A stretch of DNA of 64,000 nucleotides, from assembly GCF_004135625.1 (NCBI RefSeq), contig NZ_SDPV01000002.1:1-64000 (forward strand), given 5' to 3'. The first letter of the stretch is position 1. Every line of letters starts with the position of its first letter. The notes beneath the pieces were generated by a model. That model was given only the letters and a program-made list of their open reading frames with translations. It did no database searches and was not told where the DNA came from. The position numbers and the translations under genes are program-made. The DNA is from Pelagerythrobacter rhizovicinus. Lineage in GTDB: Bacteria; Pseudomonadota; Alphaproteobacteria; Sphingomonadales; Sphingomonadaceae. Positions 27,951 to 37,495 of this stretch are shown here, one piece after another.

Positions 27951-28471
27951 CGAGCGCCGCCGCAGGCGGGGACGGAGCCGGCCGCTCCGTCGAAATACGC
28001 CCTGCCCGCGCGGAGGATCGCGCCGCCATCTGGAGCGTGCTCGAGCCCGTGATCCGCGCAGGCGAGACCTACGCCTTCGACCGCGACATGAGCGAGGAGG
28101 CGGCGCTCGCCTACTGGATCCGGAAGGACACGGAGACCTTCGTCGCGGAGGAAGACGGCCGTATCCTCGGCACCTATTACATGCGCCCGAACCAGGCCGG
28201 CGGCGGCGGCCATGTCTGCAACTGCGGTTACGTGACTGCGGCCCATGCGGCCGGCCGCGGGATCGCGCGGCTGATGTGCCTTCATTCGCTAGATCATGCG
28301 CGGTCGCGAGGCTACCGGGCCATGCAGTTCAACTTCGTCGTCAGCACGAACGAACGCGCCGTGCGGCTGTGGCAATCGCTCGGTTTCAACATCGCCGGCC
28401 GCCTGCCGCGGGCGTTCGATCATCCGAAGCTCGGCTACGTCGACGCTCTGGTGATGTTCCGGGCGCTATAG
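27947..28471 (+). CDS. GNAT family N-acetyltransferase
   Basis: 174 residues from a GTG overlapping the amn stop. GNAT motifs: RPARAEDRAAIWSVLEPVI, GTYYMRPNQ, the acetyl-CoA loop CGYVTAAHAAGRGIARLMC and the C-terminal RAVRLWQSLGFNIAGRLPRA. Substrate unknown. Translational coupling to amn suggests co-expression, perhaps because there is no own ribosome binding site. Confidence 0.88.
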   Translation: MTSAAAGGDGAGRSVEIRPARAEDRAAIWSVLEPVIRAGETYAFDRDMSEEAALAYWIRKDTETFVAEEDGRILGTYYMRPNQAGGGGHVCNCGYVTAAHAAGRGIARLMCLHSLDHARSRGYRAMQFNFVVSTNERAVRLWQSLGFNIAGRLPRAFDHPKLGYVDALVMFRAL

Positions 28472-28526
28472 CGCCGACACGCGAAGCCCTTCCGCCGCTC
28501 GGAGCGGGCAGAACCGAATGCTCCAG

Positions 28527-29018
28527 CTATTCCGCCGTCTCGTCCGCGAAAGCCTCGCTCCGCGCCACGTCTATCGCGTCGCTGAAACTGAGTACGCTCG
28601 CAAGGAACACCGGTGCAGGGATGCCGTCGCCGGTGATCACGTCCCACTCGATGTAAGGGTCGCCTTCGTCGTCGAGATAGATGCTGCTAAAGCGGTACTT
28701 CCGCGCCAGCGCGATTGCCTCCTCGGCGGTCCACGGCTGCTTGCGGTCGAATCCGGCCGAGAACTGCAGCGCGTCGCAGCCGTCGTGGGAGGTCTCGTGG
28801 CAGCCGTAGAAGTAGATCCGGCTCGACCATCCGGAGAGTTCCGTCATGATCATCGGATCCCCCGCGCCGTCCTGCGTCAGCTCGGCATCGTAGCCGGCCC
28901 CCTCGAGCGCATCTAAGATCCCCTGCGGGTTCTTGGCCGTCACCATTGCCTCGCCGGTCTGGGCGCCAAGCGGCGGCGTGACAAGGGCGAGCGCGCTTGC
29001 GGCTAGTAATCTTTTCAT
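28527..29018 (-). CDS. YbjN-domain secreted protein
   Basis: 163 residues from MKRLLAASALALVTPPLGAQ (signal peptide), with GGGGGA 10 nt before the ATG. The body matches the YbjN fold (ILDALEGAGYDAELTQDGAG, a pattern of Trp/Tyr strands). Two Cys (YGCHETSHDGCDA) could form a periplasmic disulfide. Function unknown. Confidence 0.75.
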   Translation of the reverse strand: MKRLLAASALALVTPPLGAQTGEAMVTAKNPQGILDALEGAGYDAELTQDGAGDPMIMTELSGWSSRIYFYGCHETSHDGCDALQFSAGFDRKQPWTAEEAIALARKYRFSSIYLDDEGDPYIEWDVITGDGIPAPVFLASVLSFSDAIDVARSEAFADETAE

Positions 29019-29102
29019 GGCTGTCGTTTCCCCCTGAAGTCGGATCCGCAGGTTGGCGGGATTTGCATGCTCAGGCAACGCCAAAGGCCGCCGCTCGCGC
29101 CC

Positions 29103-30008
29103 TCACCCCTTCCCCTTCGTCTTCGTCTTCCCCGCCTTGGCGTTGGCGGCGATGAAGTCGATGATCATTCCCGCGATGTCCTTGCCGCTCGCGGCTTCGA
29201 TGCCTTCCAGGCCGGGAGAGGAATTGACTTCCATGATCACCGGCCCGTGATTGCTCCGCAGCATGTCCACGCCGCAGACGTTCAGCCCCATGCGCTTGGC
29301 CGCGCGCACTGCGGTCGAGCGTTCCTCGGGCGTGATCCGGACCAGTTCCGCGCTGCCGCCGCGGTGGAGATTGCTGCGGAAGTCGTCGGGCGCGCCGGTG
29401 CGCTTCATCGCGGCGACGACCTTGCCGCCGATCACCAGCGCGCGAATGTCGGTGCCGCCGGCCTCCTTTATGAACTCCTGCACCAGGATATTGACATTGG
29501 CGCCGCGGAAGGCCTCGATCACCGACTTGGCGCTCGCCTCGGTCTCCGCGAGCACGACGCCGATGCCCTGGGTCCCCTCCAGCAGCTTGATCACCACCGG
29601 CGGGCCCTTGACCGCCTTGATGATCTCCTCGGTCTGCTTGGGGTCGTGCGCGAAGGCCGTCAGCGGCAGGCCGAGGCCGTGCTTGGCGAGGATCTGCATC
29701 GAGCGCAGCTTGTCCCGGCTGCGGCCGATCGCGACGCTTTCGTTGAGCGGCCAGACCCCCCTCATCTCGAACTGGCGCAGGATTGCCAGGCCGTAATGCG
29801 TGATCGAGGCGCCGATGCGCGGGATCACCGCGTCGTAGCCGCTCAGCGTCTCCCCGTTGTAGGTCACCGTCGGCCGGTGCGAAGCGATCTGGACGTTGCA
29901 GCGCAGCGTGTTGAGCACGTCCAGTACATGCCCCCGCGCCTCGGCCGCCTCTACAAGGCGCCGATGCGAGTAGAGGTTCGCGTTGCGGGCAAGCATGGCG
30001 ATCTTCAT
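29103..30008 (-). CDS. rimK: RimK-type ATP-grasp ligase (S6 glutamate-adding)
   Basis: 301 residues from the internal ATG at 30008, which overlaps the upstream gene stop by 4 nt. Motifs: [30 protein letters not shown], the ATP-grasp signature [18 protein letters not shown], and [10 protein letters not shown]-like [14 protein letters not shown] for Mg binding. RimK adds Glu residues to the C-terminus of ribosomal protein S6. The tail is Lys-rich. Confidence 0.93.
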   Translation of the reverse strand: MKIAMLARNANLYSHRRLVEAAEARGHVLDVLNTLRCNVQIASHRPTVTYNGETLSGYDAVIPRIGASITHYGLAILRQFEMRGVWPLNESVAIGRSRDKLRSMQILAKHGLGLPLTAFAHDPKQTEEIIKAVKGPPVVIKLLEGTQGIGVVLAETEASAKSVIEAFRGANVNILVQEFIKEAGGTDIRALVIGGKVVAAMKRTGAPDDFRSNLHRGGSAELVRITPEERSTAVRAAKRMGLNVCGVDMLRSNHGPVIMEVNSSPGLEGIEAASGKDIAGMIIDFIAANAKAGKTKTKGKG

Positions 30009-30469
30009 GGCGCGCGACCTTTCCTCGGCATGCGGCCCGGCGACTGGAGCCACGAGCTGCCCGAATCAACGACGAACCGGCGGCGGAGTGCCGTGCGGCC
30101 TATCAGCAGGGGAAATTGCATGTCCGATCGGTCGGCAAGACTGATCTCGGCACGGAATTCGACGGCGCCGATACGCATCGGCGTCTTCACGATCAAGCGC
30201 ATTTGCGTCTCGCCGTTGGAGCTGGTGATTCCGCGCCGGTCGACGTGGATCGCCTCGCACACCTGGCGCACGTGGTGGCGCCCGAAATCGACTGCGAAGC
30301 GGACGTAGTCGGCGCCGTCGCGCTCGAACCGGTCGAGCACGGTCGCATGGAGCGAGGACGTGCGCGCGCCGGTGTCGATCTTGGCCGGAACGGCGGTCAG
30401 GCCCAGTTCGGGCAGCGCGACGAGCTCGCGCCACCCGACCACCGGCAGCGGCTCCTTCGTCGCGCTCAA
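30005..30469 (-). CDS. RimB-like retropepsin-fold 'ATP-dependent zinc protease' family protein
   Basis: 154 residues. [20 protein letters not shown] then [11 protein letters not shown] is the signature of the PF05618 family, with an aspartic-protease-like DTGA motif. In some gammaproteobacteria a member (RimB) accompanies rimK and tunes S6 modification (established for pseudomonads). Here it overlaps rimK and the propeller gene by 4 nt each. Confidence 0.85.
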   Translation of the reverse strand: MSATKEPLPVVGWRELVALPELGLTAVPAKIDTGARTSSLHATVLDRFERDGADYVRFAVDFGRHHVRQVCEAIHVDRRGITSSNGETQMRLIVKTPMRIGAVEFRAEISLADRSDMQFPLLIGRTALRRRFVVDSGSSWLQSPGRMPRKGRAP

Positions 30470-31467
30470 CCGACGATCGCCAGCCCGTCGCCCCCGTCGC
30501 CGGTGGCCAGCCGCCGCAGCACCGTGCCGCTGGCGAAATCGACTTCGGCGATCGTGTCGCTGCCGGTCTCGGCGACGTAGATGCGCTCACCGTCGTCGGA
30601 CCAGACGATCGTGACCTGCTGGCGCGCCTCGGCCTCCTCGCGTCCGGAGACGGGGATCGTGCGCACCGCGCGCGCCGTGGCGAGATCGATCACCGTCAGC
30701 GAACCGTCGGCCAGGTTGGAGGTTACCGCGACGTCCCCCTGCGGGCGGATCGCGAGGCGCAGCGGGAAGTCGCCGGTCGCGACCTCGTGCCGCACCTCCA
30801 GCGTCTGCGGGTCGAGCGCGAAAGCCTTGTCCGAACCGCGCGCGGAGACCCACAGCGTCCGGCCATTGGGCGCGAGATCGATCCCTTCCGGCTCGATTCC
30901 GACCTCCACCGAGCGCGGCGCGCGGCGGGTCAGTAGATCGACCAGCGTGACCGTCTTCGAGCCCATGTCCACCGTCCACGCGTGCCGCGCATCCGGCGCG
31001 ACCGCGAGCATGTGCGTGCCTTCCTGTCCGGTCGAGAACTCGAAGGTCTCGGCATTCTCGCTCAGCGGATCGCGGATCCAGAAGATCGAGCGGCGTCCCT
31101 CGGCCGTCGTATAGAGATCGCCGTTCGCGTGCCAGACGATCCCGTGCGGCCGCGCGTTCTCGCCCAGTTCGATCCGCTTGACGCGCGAGAGGTCGCTGGC
31201 GCGGAAGAGGTCGACGCTCGTGCCGCCATAGCAGGCGAGCGCGACGTGCGTGCCGTCGGGCGAGGTGGCGAGCTCGTGCGGATCGGCGCAGCTATCGACC
31301 CGCGCGACCTCCTCTCCGCTCGCAAGGTCGATCTTCGAGAGCGAGTTGCCGAACTTGTTGGCCACGAACAGCGCGGCCTCGCCGCCGGACGCCGGCCCCG
31401 CGACAGGTTCCCCGGCAACCGGCGCACAGGCCGCCGCGGCCAGGCATAGAAGCGATAAAACCCGCAT
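30466..31467 (-). CDS. secreted YVTN-type beta-propeller protein
   Basis: 333 residues from the ATG at 31467 with GGAGG upstream. N-terminal signal MRVLSLLCLAAAACAPV with a possible lipobox Cys. About seven blades of the LFVANKFGNSLSKIDLASGE and IYVAETGSDTIAEVDFASG kind follow. It would lie in the periplasm, unlike its cytoplasmic operon partners. Role unknown. Confidence 0.85.
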   Translation of the reverse strand: MRVLSLLCLAAAACAPVAGEPVAGPASGGEAALFVANKFGNSLSKIDLASGEEVARVDSCADPHELATSPDGTHVALACYGGTSVDLFRASDLSRVKRIELGENARPHGIVWHANGDLYTTAEGRRSIFWIRDPLSENAETFEFSTGQEGTHMLAVAPDARHAWTVDMGSKTVTLVDLLTRRAPRSVEVGIEPEGIDLAPNGRTLWVSARGSDKAFALDPQTLEVRHEVATGDFPLRLAIRPQGDVAVTSNLADGSLTVIDLATARAVRTIPVSGREEAEARQQVTIVWSDDGERIYVAETGSDTIAEVDFASGTVLRRLATGDGGDGLAIVG

Positions 31468-31527
31468 GACGTCCTCCGAGCAGCCCTCTGTAATGAGAAG
31501 AGGATAGCCGACCTTTTCTTCTTCTCC

Positions 31528-31711
31528 GAGTCCCCGCGAAGGCGGGGACCTCAGGCCGCTGGCGCTACACCGATGCCTCCCTCCTGATCCCCAGCGCAGG
31601 CTGGGGCCTCCCTCCACCAGCGAAGCGCCAGCGGCTTGAGACCCCAGCCTGCGCTGGGGATCAGGAAGATAGCGCCAGTGGCATGAGGTCCCCGCCTTCG
31701 CGGGGACTCGC
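31528..31711. repeat. nested inverted repeat between the propeller and M2 peptidase genes
   Basis: Outer arms GAGTCCCCGCGAAGGCGGGG (31528-31547) and its complement ending at 31711; inner arms CTGATCCCCAGCGCAGGCTG (31586-31605) and CAGCCTGCGCTGGGGATCAG (31645-31664). Flanking GCTGGCGCT/AGCGCCAGT elements also pair. This occupies most of the 250-nt spacer, which should also hold the propeller operon promoter. Confidence 0.8.
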
Positions 31712-31717
31712 ACCTGT

Positions 31718-33568
31718 TCACCAGCCCGTCGGCTTGCCCTTGTTCTGCTCGTCGAGCCACGCCTTCAGCGGTGCGAAGTACTCCAGCATCGGCTTGGCGC
31801 TCATCTCGCGGGTGCCGGTGAACGCCTCGAGCGCGTCGGGCCACGGCTCGCTCGCGCCCATCTCCAGCATCTCGGCCAGCTTCGCGCCGACTTCCTTGTT
31901 GCCGTAGAAGCTGCAGCGGTGGAGCGGACCTTCCCAGCCTGCCTGGTCGCAGGCGGCCTTGTAGAACTGGAACTGCAGGATCCGCGCGAGGAAGTAGCGC
32001 ATGTAGGGCGTGTTGCCCGGGATGTGGTACTTCGCGCCCGGATCGAAGGCGTCGGCCGGCCGCTCGACCGGCGGGGTGATGCCCTGGTACTCACGCCGCA
32101 GCTCGGTCCAGGCGGTGTTGTATTCGGCCGGGCTGATCGAGCCGTCGAACACGCCCCAGCGCCACTTGTCGACCAGCAGGCCGAAGGGCAGGAACGCGAC
32201 CTTGTCCATCGCCTGCCGCAGCAGCAGGCCGATGTCCTTCTCCTCGCCCGGCACTTGGGAACGGTCGAGCAGGCCGATCTGGACCAGGTATTCGGGCGTG
32301 ATCGAGAGTGCGACGAAATCGCCGATCGCCTCGTGGAACCCGTCGTTCGCGCCGTTGAGATAGAGGTACGGCTGCTCGTTGTAGGCGCGCTGGTAGTAGT
32401 TGTGGCCGAGCTCGTGGTGGATGGTGACGAAGTCGTCCGCATTCACCTTGATGCACATCTTGATGCGGATGTCGTCGACGTTGTCGACGTTCCAGGCGCT
32501 TGCGTGACACACCACTTCGCGGTCGGCCGGCTTGGTGAACAGGCTCCGCTCCCAGAACGTCTCCGGCAGCGGCTCGAACCCGAGCGAGGAATAGAAGCCC
32601 TCGCCGATCTTCACCATGTCGAGCGGCTGCTTGCCCTGCGCCTCCAGCAGCTCGCCGATGTCGTAGCCGAGATCGCCCGAACCCTCGGGCGCGACGATCG
32701 GGTAGATGTTGCCCCATTCCTGCGCCCACATGTTGCCGAGCAGGTCGGCGCGGATCGGCCCGGTCGTCGGCTGTACCGCGTCGCCGTACTTCTCGTTGAG
32801 CTGCGTGCGCACGTAAGTGTGCAGCGCCTCGTAGAGAGGCCGGGTCTCCTGCCACAGCCGCTCGGTCATGGCGGTGAATTCCTCGGGGTCCATGTCGTAG
32901 CCGGAGCGCCACATCGCCCCCACGTCGTCGAACCCGAGCTCGGTCGCGCCCGCGTTGGCGATCTCGACCATGCGGACATATTCTTCTTTCATCGGCGCGC
33001 CGACGTTGTCGTGCCAGCTCGCCCACATCTCGGCATATTCCTCGGGCGTGTGCTCGAGGTTGCCCATCTCGGCCTCGATGTCGGAGCCCGAGATCTCCTG
33101 CCCGTTCAGCGTGCCGCGGCCCTTGCCGTACTGGCTCTGCAGGCTGGTCGCGATCTCGTTGAGCTCGGTCGCGGCGCCCGGCGTGGTCGGCGCGGGCAGG
33201 ACGATGCCGTTGCGCAGAATGTCCAGCTTGCGCGCGACATCGGGGGCGAGCCCCTCGACTTGCGCATACTGCGCCGCCTCGAGCGCGTACTTGACCGACT
33301 TCTCGGTCCCTTCCGCGCCGGCCTGCGCCGCGAGCGCGTCGGTGTCGTCGGTGATATAGGTCGAGTTGACCCAATAGACCCTGCTCGCATCGACCGAGTA
33401 GTCGAACAGGTCCTTCTCGACCATCTCGACCCAGGCGGCGGCGCCTTCGGGGGTCATCGGATACTGCTGCGCGGCCCGCTCGCCGGCGGGCGCGGCCGGC
33501 TCCTGCGCATGAGCCGGGACGGCGAGCGAAATGGCGAGCGCGGCGAGCGCGACGGGTGCGAACTTCAT
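31718..33568 (-). CDS. peptidase M2 (angiotensin-converting-enzyme-like dipeptidyl carboxypeptidase)
   Basis: 616 residues from MKFAPVALAALAISLAVPAH (signal peptide); an in-frame ATG 21 nt upstream is also possible. Zinc motif HHELGH (VTIHHELGHNYYQRAY) with the downstream Glu in NDGFHEAIGDFVALS, and the family segment EWGNIYPIVAP. M2 enzymes remove C-terminal dipeptides; the signal peptide places it in the periplasm. Length is typical of bacterial single-domain ACE. Confidence 0.93.
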   Translation of the reverse strand: MKFAPVALAALAISLAVPAHAQEPAAPAGERAAQQYPMTPEGAAAWVEMVEKDLFDYSVDASRVYWVNSTYITDDTDALAAQAGAEGTEKSVKYALEAAQYAQVEGLAPDVARKLDILRNGIVLPAPTTPGAATELNEIATSLQSQYGKGRGTLNGQEISGSDIEAEMGNLEHTPEEYAEMWASWHDNVGAPMKEEYVRMVEIANAGATELGFDDVGAMWRSGYDMDPEEFTAMTERLWQETRPLYEALHTYVRTQLNEKYGDAVQPTTGPIRADLLGNMWAQEWGNIYPIVAPEGSGDLGYDIGELLEAQGKQPLDMVKIGEGFYSSLGFEPLPETFWERSLFTKPADREVVCHASAWNVDNVDDIRIKMCIKVNADDFVTIHHELGHNYYQRAYNEQPYLYLNGANDGFHEAIGDFVALSITPEYLVQIGLLDRSQVPGEEKDIGLLLRQAMDKVAFLPFGLLVDKWRWGVFDGSISPAEYNTAWTELRREYQGITPPVERPADAFDPGAKYHIPGNTPYMRYFLARILQFQFYKAACDQAGWEGPLHRCSFYGNKEVGAKLAEMLEMGASEPWPDALEAFTGTREMSAKPMLEYFAPLKAWLDEQNKGKPTGW

Positions 33569-33641
33569 GGTTCTGGCGAGTCCTCTCATGCGAAAACCGG
33601 TTTCGGCAGATACCGGTTTCTGGACCGCTGCCGGACGCGAA

Positions 33642-34430
33642 TCAAGCGGTTGCGCCGAGAAACTCCACCAGCGCATCGCCCAGCGCGCCTTCGGTCACCG
33701 AGCTCATGTGCGTGCCGGGTATCTCCACATGGCGCGCATCGGGCAGCGCCTCCGCGAGCTCGGTCGCCGAGCCGTTGTCGTCGTCCTTGTCGCCGCACAG
33801 GACCAGGGTCGGCATGGTGATCTTCGCCAGTTCCTCCGGGTCGGTGTCGTCGACCGCCTGGAGCAGCAGCCGCGCCGCCACGCGGTCGATCTTCATGGTC
33901 TTCATGAAGCTGACCGCCATGAACGCCGGATCGCCGCGTTCGACCTCCTCGAAACGGTCGATCGCGTCGATGAAGAAGGCCGAACGCCCGCTCCACCCCG
34001 CCAGCCCCTGGAGGCCCATCCCGCTCAGCACCAGCCTGCGCGGCCGCAATCCCTCGATCACCGCGCGCGCCGATGTCCGCGCGCCGAGCGAAAAACCGAC
34101 GAGATCGTAGTCCTCCAGCCCCAGCGCTGCGACGAGGGCTCCCGCGTCCTTCGCCAATACGCCCTGCGGATAAGCCTCCGGCTCGTGCGGCTTGGCGCTG
34201 TCCCCATGCGCCCGCAGGTCGGGCATGATCGCCTCGAACCCCGCATCGGCCAGCTTCCGCGCGTGCCCGAAGCGGATCCAGTTCATCTCAGCGCTCGAGA
34301 ACAATCCATGCAGCATCAGCACGGGCCTGCCCTCGCCCATGCGGTGCACCGCCAGTTCCACACCGTCGAACGACGTGATTCGCTCGCTGCTGGCCTCGGT
34401 CCGGCCATCGCCGACTGTCGTGCTTACCAT
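33642..34430 (-). CDS. alpha/beta hydrolase
   Basis: 262 residues. Oxyanion HGLFSS, nucleophile elbow GFSLGA near residue 115, acid GDKDD and catalytic His GTHMSS. Substrate cannot be read from sequence; cytoplasmic, no signal peptide. Confidence 0.9.
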   Translation of the reverse strand: MVSTTVGDGRTEASSERITSFDGVELAVHRMGEGRPVLMLHGLFSSAEMNWIRFGHARKLADAGFEAIMPDLRAHGDSAKPHEPEAYPQGVLAKDAGALVAALGLEDYDLVGFSLGARTSARAVIEGLRPRRLVLSGMGLQGLAGWSGRSAFFIDAIDRFEEVERGDPAFMAVSFMKTMKIDRVAARLLLQAVDDTDPEELAKITMPTLVLCGDKDDDNGSATELAEALPDARHVEIPGTHMSSVTEGALGDALVEFLGATA

Positions 34431-34487
34431 GCGCGGATGTTTACAACCGCGGACGTCATGCGCAAGCGAAGCGCGAGAACTGCCGGT

Positions 34488-35258
34488 CTATGGCCGACTG
34501 CCAGGTTTCCAGCGCCTGATCGTGCGATCCCGGCGCACCGTCCAACCCAGCCCGCGCTGCAGTTCCGCCGCTCCATTCTTCCCGTAGGGGAGGCCGTGAG
34601 CCATCACCACCTTGTCGGCGGGCCAGTCGAGGATCTCGCGGACCGCACGGGCCACCTCACGGCGACGAGGCAGGTATGTGGCGCGCATGTCGAGCGGCGT
34701 CGAACCGTTTGCCTTGGCCAGCCCGATGAGCCAGCGCAGCAGACGGCTGCGTACCCGCGCAGGCTCGAAGTTCTCGATCAGGTCGGTCAGCACTGCGACC
34801 CTCCCGCGCCGCACGAAGAATACCGCCTCGGTCACCGCCGTGCCCGGCACGAGGACCCAGGCGATCTCGCCCTCCCACTCCATGCGCTCGCCGGCCGTGA
34901 GGACCTGGTCGATCCGGAAGCGGCGCTTCGCCTTCTCCAGCCCCGGCACGGCATGGCTGGTCGCCTCCGGATACCGCTCGAGCCAATCGGCCATGTACCA
35001 GTAGTGCAGCGAATTGGGCGCGACGAGGTAGCGCACCCGTCCCAGCGCCTCCACCTGCTCGAACAGCGCCGGGTCGGGGGCAATGGGCGAGTGAACCCAC
35101 AGCTCGCCGGAGGAAAGCCGCACGACCGTCATCCGCGTCGGGAAAGGCAGGCTGGCGGGCCCATAGTCCATGCGGATTTCCGGCCCGTCGACAATCCACA
35201 CGTCCTCCGCAAACGGCTTGGGCGTATTCAGCGGTTCGTACGGGACGAAGGCGCTCAT
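34488..35258 (-). CDS. DUF4336 family protein (metallo-beta-lactamase-like)
   Basis: 256 residues from the ATG at 35258, which overlaps the isomerase stop by 4 nt. MSAFVPYEPLNTPKPFAEDV start, LVAPNSLHYWYMADWLERYP and ADKVVMAHGLPYG resemble DUF4336. The usual HxHxDH metal motif is reduced (NSLHYWY), so hydrolase activity is uncertain. Confidence 0.75.
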   Translation of the reverse strand: MSAFVPYEPLNTPKPFAEDVWIVDGPEIRMDYGPASLPFPTRMTVVRLSSGELWVHSPIAPDPALFEQVEALGRVRYLVAPNSLHYWYMADWLERYPEATSHAVPGLEKAKRRFRIDQVLTAGERMEWEGEIAWVLVPGTAVTEAVFFVRRGRVAVLTDLIENFEPARVRSRLLRWLIGLAKANGSTPLDMRATYLPRRREVARAVREILDWPADKVVMAHGLPYGKNGAAELQRGLGWTVRRDRTIRRWKPGSRP

Positions 35259-35905
35259 GCCCGCGGCTCGAGCCCCTTCTGCTCCATCCGCCACTTCGCC
35301 ATCTCGATCCGGTCCTGGCCGAAAAACGGCTCCCCATCGAACACCAGCGTCGGCACGCCCCAGTGGCCGGCATTCTCCAGCGCCGCCTGGTTCGCCGCGA
35401 TCTCGGCATCGAGCTCGTCCGGCTGCGCCGCCACCTCGGCATCGAGCTGCGCGAGGTCCAGCCCGACGCGCTGCGCCGCATCCGCCAGGTGCTCGCCCTC
35501 GTGCCAGTTCTCGGCCCCGCCCCAGATCAGCATGCCGGCCTCGTGCGCGAAGGCGAGGCCCTTGCCCCGCCGCGCCGCCGCCTGCCCGAGCCGGGTGATC
35601 CGGCGGATGTAAGGCTGCTCGGGTGCGATCGTGCGCGTGGCGAGGTCCTGCACGATCGGATCGGGCCGCGGCGTGCCGAAGGGAGTGCCGTGAAACTGCG
35701 CCACCCGCATCATGTCGAGGAACGTGTAGCGCAGCCAGTTTGGATGGTTGCGTTCGAAGAAGTCCGGCTGGCGGATCGCCAGCGGATAGACCGGCCGGAG
35801 CGCAATCTCGAGGTCGTGCGCCTCCGCCAGCTCGCGATACCGCCCCACCGCCAGATAGCTGTAGGGGCTGCGAAAGCTGAAGTAGAGATCGGCGGCGAGG
35901 GTCAT
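35255..35905 (-). CDS. 2-hydroxychromene-2-carboxylate isomerase family protein (DsbA fold)
   Basis: 216 residues from MTLAADLYFSFRSPYSYLAV; an upstream ATG would add 6. The catalytic-type Ser-Pro in FRSPYSYLA replaces the CxxC of DsbA, as in HCCA isomerases and kappa GSTs. GVPTLVFDGEPFFGQDR is the C-terminal signature. Real substrate unknown; couples to the DUF4336 gene. Confidence 0.88.
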   Translation of the reverse strand: MTLAADLYFSFRSPYSYLAVGRYRELAEAHDLEIALRPVYPLAIRQPDFFERNHPNWLRYTFLDMMRVAQFHGTPFGTPRPDPIVQDLATRTIAPEQPYIRRITRLGQAAARRGKGLAFAHEAGMLIWGGAENWHEGEHLADAAQRVGLDLAQLDAEVAAQPDELDAEIAANQAALENAGHWGVPTLVFDGEPFFGQDRIEMAKWRMEQKGLEPRA

Positions 35906-35936
35906 GCGGACCTTGTGCCGCATGCCCTGCCCCGCG

Positions 35937-36962
35937 TCACCCCTTCTTCAGGTGCCGGCGCCCCAGCAGTTCCGCGATCTGCACCGCGTTGAGCGCCGCG
36001 CCCTTGCGCAGGTTGTCGGAGACGCACCACAGCGTCAGGCCGTTCTCGACCGTCGGATCCTCGCGCACGCGGCTGACGTAAGTGGCGCCGTCGCCCGCGC
36101 TCTCGACCGGGGTGACGTATCCGCCGTCCTCGCGCTTGTCGACGAGCATCACGCCCGGCGCCTCGCGCAGGATGTCCTGCGCCGCTTCGGCCGACAGCTC
36201 GTTCTCGAACTCGATGTTGACCGCTTCCGAGTGGCCGACGAAGACCGGCACCCGCACGCAAGTCGCGTTGAGCTTGATCTTCGGGTCGAGGATCTTCTTG
36301 GTCTCGACCACCATCTTCCACTCTTCCTTGGTCGAGCCATCGTCGAGGAAGACGTCGATGTGCGGGATCACGTTGAACGCGATCTGCTTGGTGAACTTCT
36401 TCGGCTCGACCGGATCGCCGACGAAGATCGCGCGGCTCTGCTCGAACAGCTCGTCCATCCCCGCCTTTCCGGCGCCCGAGACCGACTGGTAGGTGCTCAC
36501 CACCACACGCTTGATCGTCGCGGCATCATGCAGCGGCTTGAGCGCGACGACGAGCTGCGCGGTCGAGCAGTTCGGGTTGGCGATGATGTTGCGCTTCTTA
36601 TAGCCGTCGATCGCATCGGGGTTCACCTCCGGCACAACTAGCGGGACGTCCGGCTCCATGCGGTAGAGCGAGGAGTTGTCGATCACCACGCAGCCGGCCG
36701 CCGCCGCCTTGGGCGCATATTCCTTGGCCGGGCCGCTACCGGCGGCGAACAGCGCGATGTCCCACCCGGCGAAGTCGAAATGCTCGATGTTCTTGCACTT
36801 GAGCATCTTGCCGGTGTCGCCGAATTCGACATCGGTGCCGGTCGAGCGGCCGCTCGCGACCGCCGCGATTTCATCGCACGGGAACTCGCGTTCTGCCAGA
36901 ATCTGCATCATCTCGCGCCCGACGTTCCCGGTCGCTCCGACGATTGCTACGCGATAACCCAT
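35937..36962 (-). CDS. asd: aspartate-semialdehyde dehydrogenase
   Basis: 341 residues from the ATG at 36962, with GGAG 6 nt upstream. GYRVAIVGATGNVGREMM NADP site, catalytic Cys in NPNCSTAQ, and GAGKAGMDELFEQ. Makes aspartate semialdehyde for Lys, Thr, Met and diaminopimelate synthesis. Confidence 0.97.
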   Translation of the reverse strand: MGYRVAIVGATGNVGREMMQILAEREFPCDEIAAVASGRSTGTDVEFGDTGKMLKCKNIEHFDFAGWDIALFAAGSGPAKEYAPKAAAAGCVVIDNSSLYRMEPDVPLVVPEVNPDAIDGYKKRNIIANPNCSTAQLVVALKPLHDAATIKRVVVSTYQSVSGAGKAGMDELFEQSRAIFVGDPVEPKKFTKQIAFNVIPHIDVFLDDGSTKEEWKMVVETKKILDPKIKLNATCVRVPVFVGHSEAVNIEFENELSAEAAQDILREAPGVMLVDKREDGGYVTPVESAGDGATYVSRVREDPTVENGLTLWCVSDNLRKGAALNAVQIAELLGRRHLKKG

Positions 36963-37043
36963 CTGCAACTCCTTGCTTGTTCGGTCGCGTGCCTAGCGCC
37001 CCTCGGCGCCGCCGCAACCGCATATGATTTTGTACCGGACAAA

Positions 37044-37086
37044 GCAAAAGGGGCGCCCCGACATGTGCCGGAGCGCCCCTTGCTTG
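37044..37086 (-). terminator. rho-independent terminator of rplS
   Basis: On the minus strand AAGGGGCGCTCC...GGGGCGCCCCTTTTGCTTTG forms a GC stem with a T-rich tail 24 nt after the rplS stop. Confidence 0.75.
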
Positions 37087-37109
37087 TCTCTTTCCCGACT
37101 GGCGGCCGA

Positions 37110-37484
37110 TCAGGCCTTTTCGGTCGGGCGGTTCTCGCGGCGCTCGGCGATGCGGGCCGATTTACCGGTGCGGCCGCGCAGGTAGTAGAGTTTCGCCCGG
37201 CGCACGACGCCGCGGCGAACCACGGTAATGCTGTCGACGGTGGGTGAGTAGAGCGGGAACACGCGCTCCACGCCTTCGCCGAAGCTCATCTTGCGCACGG
37301 TGAAGTTCGAACCCATGCCGCGGTTCGAACGGGCGATCACCACGCCTTCGAAATTCTGCACACGCTCGCGCGTGCCTTCGACGACTTTCACGCCGACGCG
37401 CACGGTGTCGCCGGCGCGGAATTCGGGAACGTCCTTCCCGAGGTTCTCGATGGCTTCGGCCTCGAGCTGCTGAATCAGGTTCAT
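37110..37484 (-). CDS. rplS: 50S ribosomal protein bL19
   Basis: 124 residues from [40 protein letters not shown] and [20 protein letters not shown] are canonical. Located 11 nt after trmD, as in many bacteria. Confidence 0.97.
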   Translation of the reverse strand: MNLIQQLEAEAIENLGKDVPEFRAGDTVRVGVKVVEGTRERVQNFEGVVIARSNRGMGSNFTVRKMSFGEGVERVFPLYSPTVDSITVVRRGVVRRAKLYYLRGRTGKSARIAERRENRPTEKA

Positions 37485-37495
37485 GACCTGCGTCC

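Noticed and set aside
31528-31711. CRISPR array
   Set aside because: Repeats are inverted, from different families, and lack regular spacers; no cas genes are present in the window.
31919-33820. 633-codon plus-strand frame opposite the M2 peptidase
   Set aside because: Shadow frame; the minus-strand gene has an intact HExxH motif and signal peptide.
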